DNA of 64,000 bases from Undibacterium_A arcticum. Its GTDB lineage: Bacteria; Pseudomonadota; Gammaproteobacteria; Burkholderiales; Burkholderiaceae_D. Within the stretch, counting starts at the first letter, position 1. Each line of letters begins with the position of its first letter. The notes below the pieces were generated by a model. That model did not search any database, was not told the DNA's origin, and saw nothing but the letters and a program-made list of their open reading frames with translations. The position numbers and the translations under genes were made by a program. Where the stretch lies: the NCBI RefSeq assembly GCF_042660705.1, contig NZ_JBHSUQ010000001.1, one strand, 5' to 3'. This document shows, piece by piece, positions 1-8,708 of this stretch.

Positions 1-437
1 AAGGCCGCTTGCGCCTCGGTCAGGATGCCGTCGGCCACGTAGGTGTCGAGCCGGATCAGGCTGACCGCGCGCTTGCGCAGCGCGAACACCGGCCCCGGCG
101 TCACGGGCGGTAGCGCGCCCTCGAAACGCTCGCCCGTTTCTGGCAGTTCGGCGGATAACAGCGGCTTGCCCGCATGCACTTCGGCACGCACATGGGCGGC
201 GACCAGCCGGATGATGCGTTCGCCGTCGGCGGGCGTGAGGCTGACACCCAGCGGTTCGCGCCCACTGCTCAGTCGATCGATCCACAGCGAACCGTCGGGG
301 TTGAGCATGACTTCCACCACGTCCGGGTCGTTCAAGGCCTTGGCGATGTCCGGCCCCATCGCCGTGCGCAGCATGCGCACGCGACGTTCCAATGCCAGCG
401 AGGCCGACAAGCCCTGATCGCGCGGCGGGTTGGTCAT
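1..437 (-). CDS. trbB: TrbB-type conjugation ATPase, N-terminal part cut by window edge
   Basis: About 145 residues of a TrbB/VirB11-family secretion ATPase are visible; the Walker motifs lie beyond the window. TrbB hexamers power pilus assembly and DNA transfer on the cytoplasmic face of the mating-pair channel. The readable part contains the family-typical stretches VMLNPDGSLWIDRL and LPPVTPGPVFALRKRA. The ATG at 437 overlaps the stop of the upstream ribbon-helix-helix gene (ATGA), which fixes the start and indicates translational coupling. The order traG, small DNA-binding gene, trbB is that of Tn4371-like integrative conjugative elements. Confidence 0.85.
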   Translation of the reverse strand, partial: MTNPPRDQGLSASLALERRVRMLRTAMGPDIAKALNDPDVVEVMLNPDGSLWIDRLSSGREPLGVSLTPADGERIIRLVAAHVRAEVHAGKPLLSAELPETGERFEGALPPVTPGPVFALRKRAVSLIRLDTYVADGILTEAQAA

Positions 438-919
438 GACGGTGCTCCCCCGGATTCGTCGGCAGGTGCTGCGGCGCGAACGTTTTCTTGCTGTCCGAAG
501 AACTGGCTGGGGTCGGGCTGGATTTCCTCTACCACGTCCTTGACCAGACTGCGCCCGCGCAGCAGATGCCGACCGAGTTGTTCGATAAACTGCTCGAAGC
601 GTGCGCGACCCTGAGCGCGCGCCGCTTCCTGATGCGCTTCCGGTACCGGGGTGCTGACGGTCAGGAAGTAGCGCACGTAGAGCGCCAGCGTCTCGATCAG
701 GATGTTCTGATCCCGCTCCAGCTTGTCGAGCTGGCGAGACAAGCGGTCCAGCCGCTTGGCGATGGCGGCTTCGCGCTGGTCGCCGGAGTCGGGCGACAGG
801 AACGAGGCCAGCGCGGCGGCGACGATCGAGGATTTGGACAAACCCTTCATGGCCGCCAGCTCGTCGAGCCGCTTGGCGTGCTCGTGTTCGATGAAAAGGT
901 TCAGACGTGTGCGGCTCAT
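434..919 (-). CDS. Ribbon-helix-helix (CopG-like) protein of conjugation operon
   Basis: This 161-residue protein has an N-terminal ribbon-helix-helix region (residues 1-40, RTRLNLFIEHEHAKRLDEL followed by GLSKSSIVAAAL), then a long helical, probably coiled-coil part with RLDRLSRQLDKLERD (about 57-71). Such proteins sit between traG and trbB in Tn4371-family elements and probably bind DNA, although their role in transfer is not established. The gene overlaps traG upstream and trbB downstream by 4 bp each (ATGA). It appears intact. Confidence 0.8.
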   Translation of the reverse strand: MSRTRLNLFIEHEHAKRLDELAAMKGLSKSSIVAAALASFLSPDSGDQREAAIAKRLDRLSRQLDKLERDQNILIETLALYVRYFLTVSTPVPEAHQEAARAQGRARFEQFIEQLGRHLLRGRSLVKDVVEEIQPDPSQFFGQQENVRAAAPADESGGAPS

Positions 920-2901
920 AGGGATATCCCGTCATCAGGGTCAAGTGCGGCTAGCCGCGCCGTGCGTAGCAGGCGTGGATCGAGTTGGGTGGGCAGCGAC
1001 AAGTCGTCGTCATCGAACAGGCCCAGGTCGTCCACTGCGTGTTCTGGTTCCGGCGTGAATACGACTTCGGACAGTTCCGGCTGCTGCTGGTGGCCACCGT
1101 CGTCGATGGACTCGCCGTGCGCGGGCAGGACCAAGCCGAGAATCGGTGCGGCGGGTATCGCCAGTCCGGTCCAATCGTCCGGCCGCAATGGCGGTGCATC
1201 GGCGTAGTGCCCGAGTTGCAACGGCGGGGGCGGCAGCATGCGCGTCTTGAAATTCGCATCCAGGTAATAGCGAATTTTTTGCGCCTTGATCGGTGGATGG
1301 CCGGATACCATCACCACCTCGTCGTCGGGCGGCAGTTGCATGACCTCGCCGGGCGTGAGCAGCGGTCGTGCCGTCTCTTGCCGCGATACCATCAAGTGGC
1401 CGAGCCACGGGGCCAGCCGGTGGCCTGCGTAGTTGCGCTGCGCGCGCAATTCGGTTGCGGTGCCCAATGCTTCGGAAATACGTTTGGCCGTGCGTTCGTC
1501 GTTGGTGGCGAACGCGATGCGCACGTGGCAGTTATCGAGGATCGAATGGTTTTGGCCATAGGCCTTGTCGATCTGGTTGAGCGACTGAGCAATGAGAAAT
1601 GCGCGCAGTCCGTAGCCGGCCATGAAGGCCAGGGCGGACTCGAAGAAGTCGAGCCGACCCAGTGCCGGGAACTCGTCGAGCATCAGCAGCAACTTGTGGC
1701 GTCGGACAATGCCGTCTGAACCATCGAGTGACTCGGTCAGGCGTCGCCCGATCTGGTTGAGGATCAGCCGGATCAAGGGCTTGGTACGGCTGATGTCCGA
1801 GGGCGGCACCACCAGGTACAGCGACACCGGGTGGCCGGCATCAATCAAGTCGGCGATGCGCCAGTCGCAGCGTGACGTGACTTCGGCCACGGTGGGATCG
1901 CGGTACAGACCCAAGAAACTCATCGCGGTGGATAGAACACCGGATCGCTCGTTGTCGCTTTTGTTCATTACCTCGCGCGCTGCCGATGCGACCACCGGGT
2001 GTGTTGTTTCGCCTAGGTGTCGCGTCGTCATCATCCGGTGCAGCGTGACCTCGAACGGGCAGGCCGGATCGGACAGAAAATTGGCGACGCCGCGCAGCGT
2101 TTTGTCCTCGCTGGCGTAGAGCACATGCAGGATCGCGCCGACCAGCAGTGCGTGTGAAGTCTTCTCCCAATGGTTGCGCCGCTCCAGAGCGCCTTCGGGA
2201 TCGACCAGGATATCGGCGATGTTCTGCACGTCGCGCACCTCGTGCATGCCGCGCCGAACTTCAAGCAGCGGGTTGTATGCAGCGGAGCGTGCATCGGTCG
2301 GGTTGAACAGCAGGCAGTGTGAGAAGCGTGCGCGCCAACCGGCGGTCAAGGTCCAGTTCTCGCCCTTGATGTCGTGGATCACGGCCGAGCCGGGCCACGA
2401 AAGTAGCGTTGGCACAACCAGGCCGACACCCTTGCCGGAGCGGGTAGGCGCGAAGGCCATCACATGCTCTGGACCTTCGTGGCGCAGGTAGTCGCCATCT
2501 TTGCGGCCCAGAAAAACGCCGGCAGGGCCGGTCAGCCCGGAACTGCGGATTTCAGCGGGCAGCGCCCAGCGTGCCGAACCGTAGGTCGTGACCAGCTTGG
2601 ACTGCCGTGCGCGCCACACCGACATGGCGATGGCCACCATCGCACCGGCGAAGCCGCTGCACGCTGCGATGGCGCCGCCGCGCAGGAAGATGTCGGGCGC
2701 ATAGGCATCGAAGAAGTACCACCACTCGAACAGCCGCCACGGGTGATAGATGGGTGTGCCCAGCAGGTCGAACCACGGCGCACCGAGGCGCATCTGGTAT
2801 CCGAGTGCCGCCGCCGTCCACTGGGTGGCACTCCATAGCCCCAGTAATGCGGTGGCGAAAACCATCGTGATCTGGCCAATCAGCACACCGGTCGGCACCA
2901 T
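916..2901 (-). CDS. traG: TraG/VirD4 conjugative coupling protein
   Basis: A complete 661-residue type IV coupling protein, the inner-membrane ATPase that hands the relaxase-DNA complex to the type IV secretion channel. Two hydrophobic segments (about 5-27 and 75-95) precede the motor domain. Walker A is PTRSGKG (152-158) and Walker B is LLLMLDE (404-410). The VIHDIKGENW stretch after Walker A and SLYLVVPPSDI (about 360-370) are typical of the TraG branch. It is first of the visible three-gene run and ends in an ATGA overlap with the next gene. No relaxase gene is visible upstream in this window. Confidence 0.93.
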   Translation of the reverse strand: MVPTGVLIGQITMVFATALLGLWSATQWTAAALGYQMRLGAPWFDLLGTPIYHPWRLFEWWYFFDAYAPDIFLRGGAIAACSGFAGAMVAIAMSVWRARQSKLVTTYGSARWALPAEIRSSGLTGPAGVFLGRKDGDYLRHEGPEHVMAFAPTRSGKGVGLVVPTLLSWPGSAVIHDIKGENWTLTAGWRARFSHCLLFNPTDARSAAYNPLLEVRRGMHEVRDVQNIADILVDPEGALERRNHWEKTSHALLVGAILHVLYASEDKTLRGVANFLSDPACPFEVTLHRMMTTRHLGETTHPVVASAAREVMNKSDNERSGVLSTAMSFLGLYRDPTVAEVTSRCDWRIADLIDAGHPVSLYLVVPPSDISRTKPLIRLILNQIGRRLTESLDGSDGIVRRHKLLLMLDEFPALGRLDFFESALAFMAGYGLRAFLIAQSLNQIDKAYGQNHSILDNCHVRIAFATNDERTAKRISEALGTATELRAQRNYAGHRLAPWLGHLMVSRQETARPLLTPGEVMQLPPDDEVVMVSGHPPIKAQKIRYYLDANFKTRMLPPPPLQLGHYADAPPLRPDDWTGLAIPAAPILGLVLPAHGESIDDGGHQQQPELSEVVFTPEPEHAVDDLGLFDDDDLSLPTQLDPRLLRTARLAALDPDDGISL

Positions 2902-3244
2902 GCGCTACCCCCTCATGTGATTTCTCGATTCAATCCAATTCGATGGACCGTCAGCGCGGTACCCGCGAATCAGGATCGGCCGATCGTCAAGTCTCAAAGC
3001 GGCACCGATCCGGCACCGTTTTAAACATCACAAGTTTGGGGGCGCCGCGAGTATGAGAAAACCCGCTCCGGCGAAGGTCGGCTAAGAGGGGAGTACAGCG
3101 ATGATTATTTACGTTCAGCGCTGATCGTTCGTCGGTTCGAGCAGTCTGCTTGCAACTAAACGTTTCCAAAAGGCTGACGCATTCCCGCCCCAGAACGCAT
3201 CACGTACATAGGGAGTCAATGGCAGCCTGCGACGCAGGCGCTCC
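2902..3244. other. Non-coding stretch upstream of traG
   Basis: No convincing gene is seen between the traG start and the IS66 remnant. Open frames here are short and show no family resemblance. The promoter for the traG operon should lie in it, but I cannot pick out a clear -35/-10 pair. The relaxase gene expected upstream of traG in Tn4371-like elements is missing, so the conjugation module probably ends here through rearrangement. Confidence 0.5.
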
Positions 3245-3332
3245 GGCAGATCGATGCGCTACATGCTAAAACACTGGAAGGGGTTGACGCTGTTTCTCCG
3301 GAAAGCCGGGGCGCCTGTTGACAATAATCGGA

Positions 3333-3354
3333 TTCATGCCGCTAGCGGCATGAA
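3333..3354. repeat. 22-bp perfect palindrome at left edge of the miniature element
   Basis: The sequence reads TTCATGCCGC and then its exact complement, with no spacer. It lies between the IS66 codons and the left 32-bp inverted repeat and has no partner at the right end, so the element is asymmetric. Confidence 0.8.
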
Positions 3355-3386
3355 CAATATAATGCCGACTCCCGGATTATGCCGCG
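3355..3386 (+). repeat. Left 32-bp inverted repeat of the miniature element
   Basis: It begins CAATATAATGCCGACTCCCG and is the reverse complement of 3671-3702 with one mismatch (GGATT here, GAATT in the partner). It contains two TNATGCCG motifs in direct orientation. Confidence 0.85.
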
Positions 3387-3670
3387 GTCGCGTCGCATGC
3401 TGACACTTTGTGAAGGGAACCCTGATTCTGGTCGCTGGATTTGTCGGCATAATAAAAAGTCTTTCAAGGAAGGTGAGCAAGGGGGCAGTGGCTGGTAACC
3501 GTCTGGCACGAGGCCGCTGACGGTGGCCTGTGCGAGCGCGCCGTCTTCGAATGGTTCTGTCATCGTAGATTTCTCATTGGCGGTCAAGATTCACAGCCTG
3601 AAGAGGCCACAAGGATTATGCCGCGTCACTGACCATAAAAGGCAGGACAGATGCGCACCTGAACCCTCTG

Positions 3671-3702
3671 CGCGGCATAATTCGGGAGTCGGCATTATAT
3701 TG
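3671..3702 (-). repeat. Right 32-bp inverted repeat of the miniature element
   Basis: It matches the left repeat at 31 of 32 positions in inverted orientation and directly abuts the VER codons of the interrupted IS66 transposase. Confidence 0.85.
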
Positions 3703-3951
3703 TCGAGCGGGCTCTGAAAAAAGCCATCATCCACCGCAAGAATTCGTTGTTCTATCGCAGCGTGCGCGGCGCCGAGGTCGGCGACATCTTTATGAGCCTG
3801 ATCTATACATGCGAGTCATGCAAGGCCAACCCGTTCGAGTATTTGCAGGCCTTGCAGAAGCATGCGGCCGACGCGGCCGACAAGCCGCATCTCTGGCTGC
3901 CATGGAATTACGAGGAAGCACTGGCCCATCATTAGCGGCGGCGTGTCAGGG

Positions 3952-4311
3952 TCACGCGGCCACCTGCAGCCGGCGCCATGGCGGCGGGACGTTTGCCTGC
4001 GCCGGATCGCCACCCATCAGGAGCACCTGCAACTCGCACGCCTCGAGCGTGCGGGCCGGACTCGCGCCGTCCGGCCAGAAGGCCAAGCGTCCGCTCGACA
4101 AACGCTTCTGGCACATCCAGTAGCCGCCCCCGTCATACATCAAAATCTTGATCGCGCTGCGACGGCGGTTGCTGAAAACGAACAGGCCGCCGCTGAACGG
4201 GTCGGCGTCGAGGCGCTGCCGGCACAGGGCGACAAGGCCGTCGATTCCGGCGCGAAAGTCGATCGGATCGACCGCCACCAGGATGCGCATGTGCGGCGTG
4301 ATTTGGATCAT
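3952..4311 (-). CDS. tnpB: IS66 Orf2-like protein TnpB
   Basis: This 119-residue IS66 accessory protein contains MRILVAVDPIDFRAGIDGL, LFVFSNRRRSAIKILMYDG and a C-terminal KRLSSGRLAFWP stretch, all diagnostic of IS66 TnpB. The family helps transposition but is not the DDE enzyme. The ATG at 4311 overlaps the tnpA stop (ATGA), which fixes the start. The expected third gene, tnpC, does not follow; instead an oppositely oriented IS66 fragment begins 17 bp away, so the element is incomplete. Confidence 0.88.
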   Translation of the reverse strand: MIQITPHMRILVAVDPIDFRAGIDGLVALCRQRLDADPFSGGLFVFSNRRRSAIKILMYDGGGYWMCQKRLSSGRLAFWPDGASPARTLEACELQVLLMGGDPAQANVPPPWRRLQVAA

Positions 4312-4724
4312 CGCGCGCTCCAGAAAGCGCTGGCAAGGCCGGCAAGGCCATCGATGTTGCCCAGCTCGACACGCATCTTGCCGCCCCGTGCATTCTCCAT
4401 CTCGACGACGCATTGGGCCGCCGGCACGGCGCTCGATGCCGGCTGCGCAAACAGTTCAACGAACTGGGAAGCCGCCTTGGCCGTTCGCGTTGAGCCGGCG
4501 TTACGGGCGATATGCTTCTTCAACAGGTTGCAATCGACACGCAACTCCTGCGCGGTCCGCTGTAAGCCATGTTGCGCCACCAGGCCCACCGCCGAAGCCC
4601 ATAGCGCATTGGAGATGCGCTCACCGCGCTTACGGCCCTTACGCCAGAGCGCAAAGCGGTCTTTGACTTGCTCGAGGCTCTCGCCAGGCCACACATCTTC
4701 CGCGGATTTCGTCGTTGCCTTCAT
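4308..4724 (-). CDS. tnpA: IS66 Orf1-like protein TnpA
   Basis: A 138-residue IS66 TnpA, a small protein with a helix-turn-helix-like region (ERISNALWASAVGLVAQHGL then QELRVDCNLLKKHI) and the C-terminal MRVELGNID stretch. The start at 4724 (MKATTKS) is preferred because GGAG lies about 8 bp upstream; an ATG 12 bp earlier is possible. It is coupled to tnpB by an ATGA overlap. Confidence 0.82.
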   Translation of the reverse strand: MKATTKSAEDVWPGESLEQVKDRFALWRKGRKRGERISNALWASAVGLVAQHGLQRTAQELRVDCNLLKKHIARNAGSTRTAKAASQFVELFAQPASSAVPAAQCVVEMENARGGKMRVELGNIDGLAGLASAFWSAR

Positions 4725-5008
4725 CGTCTGCTCCATTCGTGATTGATATGGGAGCGACGATAGCAAGTCGGCTAAGAAATTCATGCAGCTTTGCCGGAAG
4801 GACACTATCGTTTCGCGGGATTGTGGGCCTAGACACCGAGACATTTAAGACGAGCTTCGTGATCTGAGATACGCATTCTGTCCGAACGACACCTTGTACT
4901 AGATATGCGGGAGCAAATGCCTTCGCCTTTTTGAAGAACGCTAGGCTCGATGGGTCCTGACAATCACATTCCAACACGCGATCATGTTTGAACTTATACA
5001 CATGGCAG

Positions 5009-5329
5009 TCAGAAATCTCCCGTACTCAGAAGCCTCTCAGTTCCACTACTGCGCTCCAACAGGCGCGTGGCCACTTCTTCGATGCGCCCCCTGTTTTGAT
5101 TAAAAGTACTAACCCAACTCTGGCCAGACGAGGAAGTGAGGTCGAAGTGATCCTCAAGCGCCTCGCGTGAAATAACGCACCATACTCTGTCACCATCGAC
5201 AATAGCCTGGAACGCAACCCCTTCGCTGGGGTCTATATGCGCCTCAATGTCGCGCGGAAAGCTGATATCCATAAGCACCCCCTCGTCTAATTTGACTGGG
5301 CCGTCGTTACTTCCGTAGTATGTCACCAC
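5009..5329 (-). CDS. DUF1488 family protein
   Basis: A complete 106-residue protein of the DUF1488 family, small cytoplasmic proteins of unknown function found in many proteobacteria. The family core is visible as ISFPRDIEAHI followed by GVAFQAIVDGDRVWCVISREALEDHF. The start overlaps the end of the upstream recombinase gene by 7 bp, so the two were probably co-transcribed before the recombinase was disrupted. Only its location near mobile DNA suggests a role. Confidence 0.85.
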   Translation of the reverse strand: MVTYYGSNDGPVKLDEGVLMDISFPRDIEAHIDPSEGVAFQAIVDGDRVWCVISREALEDHFDLTSSSGQSWVSTFNQNRGRIEEVATRLLERSSGTERLLSTGDF

Positions 5330-6341
5330 TTGATGCGGTGTTTCTCCTCCGTCTCCTTATGCCGTTTGTCGTCCGATGAATGCAGGTAGTTGCTTGTCGT
5401 GCCGATCGATTCGTGTCCCAGGTTGTCACGGACGTGCCGCAGGTCGACATCGCTATTGGCCATGTGAGAACCGGCCGTGTGTCGCAGCCAATGCGCAGAC
5501 GCCTGTTCGACACGATCCGCTATCGCTTGGTATTGCTCGCCGCGTTGTCTGAGCCGGATGGCAGTGTGTTCGAATACCTTCTTCACTATTGCATGCACAG
5601 CGCCGCGCGTCATTGGTTCTGTGCGACGGCCGATCGGCAAAAGGAGCGGAACGTCGTCGCCCGCTAACGGGAAGGATGCAAGACCTTTTTCTCTTCGATA
5701 GCGCGCCAGTTCGACCATCAATTCATTCGTAGCCGGCACGATCCGCAGCTTGTCGCCTTTGCCCAGGATCTCGAGCCACCAGCGCTCTTCACCATCCTTG
5801 TCCCGTCGGCAGAAGAGGCTGCCCATCGTGTTGCCGACCACTTCCGAGATGCGCAATCCGCACAGGTACAGCAGAGAAAATAGCCACCGTGCGCGATAGT
5901 AATGCTCGCGTTCGCGATCCGATTCCTTCGGCATCAAATCGATCGTCATTTTCACTTCACTCCACAAATCTTCTTCGAGGTAACGGGTAATGCGTGGCTT
6001 CGCTTTGCGGGCGCGCTGGCGCGACAGCGACAGTGGATTGCCAGCCAGGTAGCCGGCATTGACCAGCCACGAGAACAGCGTATTGAGAATGATGATCGCC
6101 TGGCGCTGGCTGGCAGGGGAGAGCGGTCCGGCGAACGGCCGCCACTCTGGATGTGCGTGCGCGAACTTGCGGCCATCGCGCATCACCCATCGGGATGCCG
6201 GCTGCGGATCGGACAGAAACCGCTGATAGAGCAATAAGTCTTCGTGCGTGAGCGACGATAACGGTTTCCCAAGCTGGATGGTCGACCAGAGCAGCAAGCG
6301 TTCGGCTTCCTTGCGGTAATTGTCAAATGTGGTCTTGGTAT
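5323..6341 (-). pseudogene. Tyrosine recombinase (integrase), main part separated from its N-terminus by IS4
   Basis: This XerC/phage-integrase-type recombinase retains its core-binding and catalytic domains. Within the 324-residue open stretch, box I Arg is in CGLRISEV (about 149), the beta-hairpin Lys in LGKGDKLRIVP, HxxR in HWLRHTAGSH (269-272), and the second His and the Tyr nucleophile in LGHESIGTTSNYLH (295 and 304). It ran without frame break into the N-terminal piece at 7673-7880 before an IS4-family element landed at 6342. Rejoined with one target-site copy removed, the gene is 1227 nt (408 residues). Confidence 0.88.
6333..6341. repeat. Left 9-bp target duplication of IS4-family element
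   Basis: TCTTGGTAT occurs here and again at 7664-7672, immediately outside the inverted repeats of the element. Nine base pairs is in the range generated by IS4-family transposases. Confidence 0.9.
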
Positions 6342-7663
6342 CAGTACTGTCCGGTTAATTTAGGTATCGATCGTCTGAAAGCGTTGCCAAGCTTAGCTTT
6401 CCACGGTTTTTAGGGTGGTGTCGACTTGAATGTGAAATTGCATTTCTGCGATGCTCCTTGGGTATTGAACCCAGGGAGTCAAGATGTACACCGGCAAGAC
6501 ACTGTTTGCACAACTCATGGATTTCCTCCCGTGGACGACATTCAATCGCATCGTCACGCGCTACAGCGGCGACCATCGGGTGCGTACACTGGCATGCACC
6601 GAGCAATTTCGCATCTTGGCGTTCGCTCAATTGACTTACCGCGAGAGTCTTCGCGATATCGAAGTCTGTCTCGCCGCGCAAGCCGGCAAGCTCTATCACA
6701 TGGGACTTCGGCAACCTGTTGCCCGCGCCACTTTGGCCGATGCCAACGAAACGCGCGATTGGCGCATCTACGCCGAGTTTGCGCAGCGACTGATCGCCCA
6801 AGCGCGTACGCTGGACGTGGCCGAGTCGTTTGGTGTCGATTTGACGAACACAGTTTATGCACTCGATTCCACCACCATCGACTTGTGTTTGTCTGTTTTC
6901 CCCTGGGCGCACTTCCGACAAACCAAGGCGGCAGTCAAGCTGCATACCTTGCTCGACTTGCGGGGCAACATCCCCACTTTTATCCATATCTCCGACGGCA
7001 AACTGGGCGACGTCAATGTGCTCGATATCTTGACACCAGAGGCGGGAGCGTTCTACGTGATGGACCGTGGCTATATCGATTTCGCACGCCTTCATGGGCT
7101 GCATCAGGCTCATGCGATGTTCGTTACCCGCGCCAAATCGAATATGCGAAGCCGCCGCGTCTATTCCAATTCCACGGACCGCAGTACCGGTGTTATCTGC
7201 GACCAGGTGATCGCCTTGACCGGCGTGAAGGCATTGAAGGATTACCCATCTCATTTGCGGCGCATCCGTTTCAAAGATCCGGAATCGGGAAAGACGCTGG
7301 TGTTTGACCAACGATTTCCAGTTGTCCGCGCTGACCATCTGCGCTCTTTACAAGAGTCGCTGGCAAGTGGAATTGTTCTTCAAATGGATCAAGCAGCATC
7401 TTCGTATCAAACAGTTTTACGGCACATCGGAGAACGCGGTCAAAACACAAATCTGGATTGCCGTGTCAGTTTATGTACTGGTGGCGATCGTTAAAAAAAA
7501 CTCAATCTGGACGCTTCGCTCTACACTTTGCTACAGATATTGTCGGTGTCTGTTTTTGAGAAAACCCAGCTACAGCAAGCCTTTGCAGGGAGTAGCGATA
7601 TCTCAAAACACGACAATTCTTCTAACCAATTGAATTTATTCAGTTTTTAACCGGACACTACTG
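6342..7663 (+). mobile_element. IS4-family insertion sequence (1322 bp) within the recombinase gene
   Basis: The element starts CAGTACTGTCCGGTTAA and ends with its inverted copy (16 of 17 positions match), flanked by 9-bp direct repeats. It carries one transposase gene with two frameshifts. Complete ends and a matching target duplication mean that it arrived as a unit and has not recombined since. Confidence 0.92.
6484..7650 (+). pseudogene. IS4-family DDE transposase with two frameshifts
   Basis: The N-terminal region (MYTGKTLFAQLMDFLPW, then YSGDHRVRTLACTEQFRIL) is that of the DUF4372-bearing IS4 group, and DDE-domain blocks follow: YALDSTTIDLCLSVFPWA, YVMDRGYIDF, then YKSRWQVELFFKWIKQHL containing the catalytic Glu. 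Frame 1 is lost near 7305 (LVF then LTNDFQL, consistent with loss of 2 nt). The second shift lies in the A8 run at 7493-7500 (one A short). Restoring both gives a 389-residue protein ending NQLNLFSF, a normal length for the group. As written the transposase is inactive, unless the shifts are sequence errors. Confidence 0.88.
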
Positions 7664-7672
7664 TCTTGGTAT
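7664..7672. repeat. Right 9-bp target duplication of IS4-family element
   Basis: TCTTGGTAT is identical to 6333-6341. The following base C is also shared, so a 10-bp duplication cannot be excluded. Confidence 0.9.
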
Positions 7673-7880
7673 CGATAAAGCGCGCGAGCCATGCCTTGAT
7701 CGCATCGACATCATTATCGGCAGCGATTTGCGGACGATTGCCGGTGGCCCGGTTGGTGCCATCGCGGCCATCGATGTGGGAGGGCAGTTGGATGCTTTCG
7801 ATCGTTGCGAGCGCGGGCAGCATAGCGGGATGTAGATTGGCAGAAGGCATGACGAGTGCTGACGCATCTAGAATTGGCAC
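7673..7880 (-). pseudogene. N-terminal part of the interrupted tyrosine recombinase
   Basis: This piece encodes MPILDASALVMPSANLHPAM and then HIDGRDGTNRATG and AIKAWLARFIDTK, a typical start of the arm/core-binding region of this recombinase group. Across the IS4 element it continues in frame as TTFDNYRKEAERLL. An internal ATG at residue 11 is an alternative start. Confidence 0.82.
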
Positions 7881-8708
7881 CTCCCGATAATACTCGCCAT
7901 TATGGCAATAATGTCACTTGATTCTTCAGCTGGCTTTGTGGTTGCTGCGCCTTTAGAATGCTTGCGGGACGTTAACAACTCAACAATGGTCATGTACCTC
8001 TCAAATCCAGCGGGACTGGGGTGTTACTGGTGTTTGGATTCACCGGGCTGATAGGTTTTAGCCTTGGGCCAACCATGAATCACTATCTGAGCTTGCCACA
8101 CGGCTCAGAAATTGTCGGCACGGCGCGCGTATTTCTTGCTCACCTTCGCACCCACACACGAAATCAAGGTCATTTGAAAAAAACATGATGCTTGATATCG
8201 CTTGGTGCCGGCGCTATGTCACGATAAAAACGTGGCCGGTGTTCGACCGCAGACTAACGGGGCATTCCACGACGCCGCAAAGGAATTCCAGGGGAAATTC
8301 AACAAAGCGAAGTACCAATGGGAATCTCCATCATCGCAGAATATTTTTTGTAGTCTTGCGGTCAAGTTCGCCTTCAGCAGAGGTGCCGGCGAAACAAAAT
8401 TCAGGTCACGAATAAAAGTTCTCACGGATCCCGTTGGCAAATTATTAAAGAAACGAATACCAACTCTTGGCAGCTTTTGATACGCTTTGTCTAGCCGTTT
8501 AATGTCAAAGTGTACAATCCGGTTCCGAATCAATATCAACAATGCACTAGGAAAAAAATAGGGAAAAACGAGTATCGCCGATCGATTCATTTCACGAAAG
8601 TGTTACCCTCGTTTGAACCACGCCCACCATCGTTATCCAGGCGTCCTCTCTGTCGAAATACCGACCTTCGTCGTGCGCCAATATCCACGTGCGTATCTGT
8701 GCGGCATT
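7881..8708. other. Mostly non-coding stretch holding a BI-1 gene remnant
   Basis: Apart from the Bax-inhibitor-like fragment at 8024-8127 I recognise nothing. Short open frames on both strands between 8180 and 8590 lack ribosome-binding sites and family resemblance. The stretch separates the mobile recombinase locus from the more chromosomal yihY-AI-2E region. Confidence 0.5.
8024..8127 (+). pseudogene. Remnant of a Bax inhibitor-1/YccA-family membrane protein gene
   Basis: About 34 codons read LLVFGFTGLIGFSLGP, then NHYLSLPHGSEIVGTA. This resembles the segment of BI-1/YccA proteins with FTG-x-x-G-x-x-LGP followed by a L-x-x-G-S-x-I-V stretch. There is no start codon and the frame stops soon afterwards, so only an internal scrap is left. 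The call rests on this single motif. Confidence 0.5.

Larger units (their letters stand above)
3329..3701. mobile_element. Miniature (MITE-like) element with 32-bp inverted ends inside IS66 tnpC
   Basis: About 373 bp separate the two halves of the IS66 transposase. The insert carries inverted repeats at 3355-3386 and 3671-3702 that match at 31 of 32 positions. Further copies of the core GGCATAAT (or its complement) occur near 3377, 3446 and 3617. A 22-bp perfect palindrome (3333-3354) sits just outside the left repeat. The only open frame inside is short (minus strand, 3563 to 3342, starting MTEPFEDGALAQ), unrecognised, and could be the stump of a longer gene. I infer a non-autonomous element derived by internal deletion; repeated GGCATAAT motifs would fit binding by a tyrosine recombinase, but no mobilising enzyme is encoded. 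Confidence 0.7.
3245..3935 (+). pseudogene. IS66-family TnpC C-terminal part, split by a miniature element
   Basis: Two pieces of one IS66-type DDE transposase are readable. The left piece (about 3254-3328) encodes MRYMLKHWKGLTLFLR and then APVDNN. The right piece (3702-3935) encodes VERALKKAIIHRKNSLFY and runs to a stop after WNYEEALAHH. Joined, they give the conserved block DNN-x-ER-x-LK of IS66 transposases, interrupted exactly inside that motif by 373 bp of foreign DNA. The N-terminal two thirds are absent. The pieces point away from the minus-strand IS66 tnpAB genes that follow, so two different IS66 copies meet tail to tail. Confidence 0.8.

Noticed and set aside
114..900. Plus-strand frames opposite trbB and the ribbon-helix-helix gene
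   Set aside because: They are antisense to coupled conjugation genes and have no supporting signals.
7493..7500. Programmed frameshifting at the A8 run of the IS4 transposase
   Set aside because: IS4 transposases are encoded in one frame, and a second unrelated shift occurs upstream, so an indel or sequence error is more likely.
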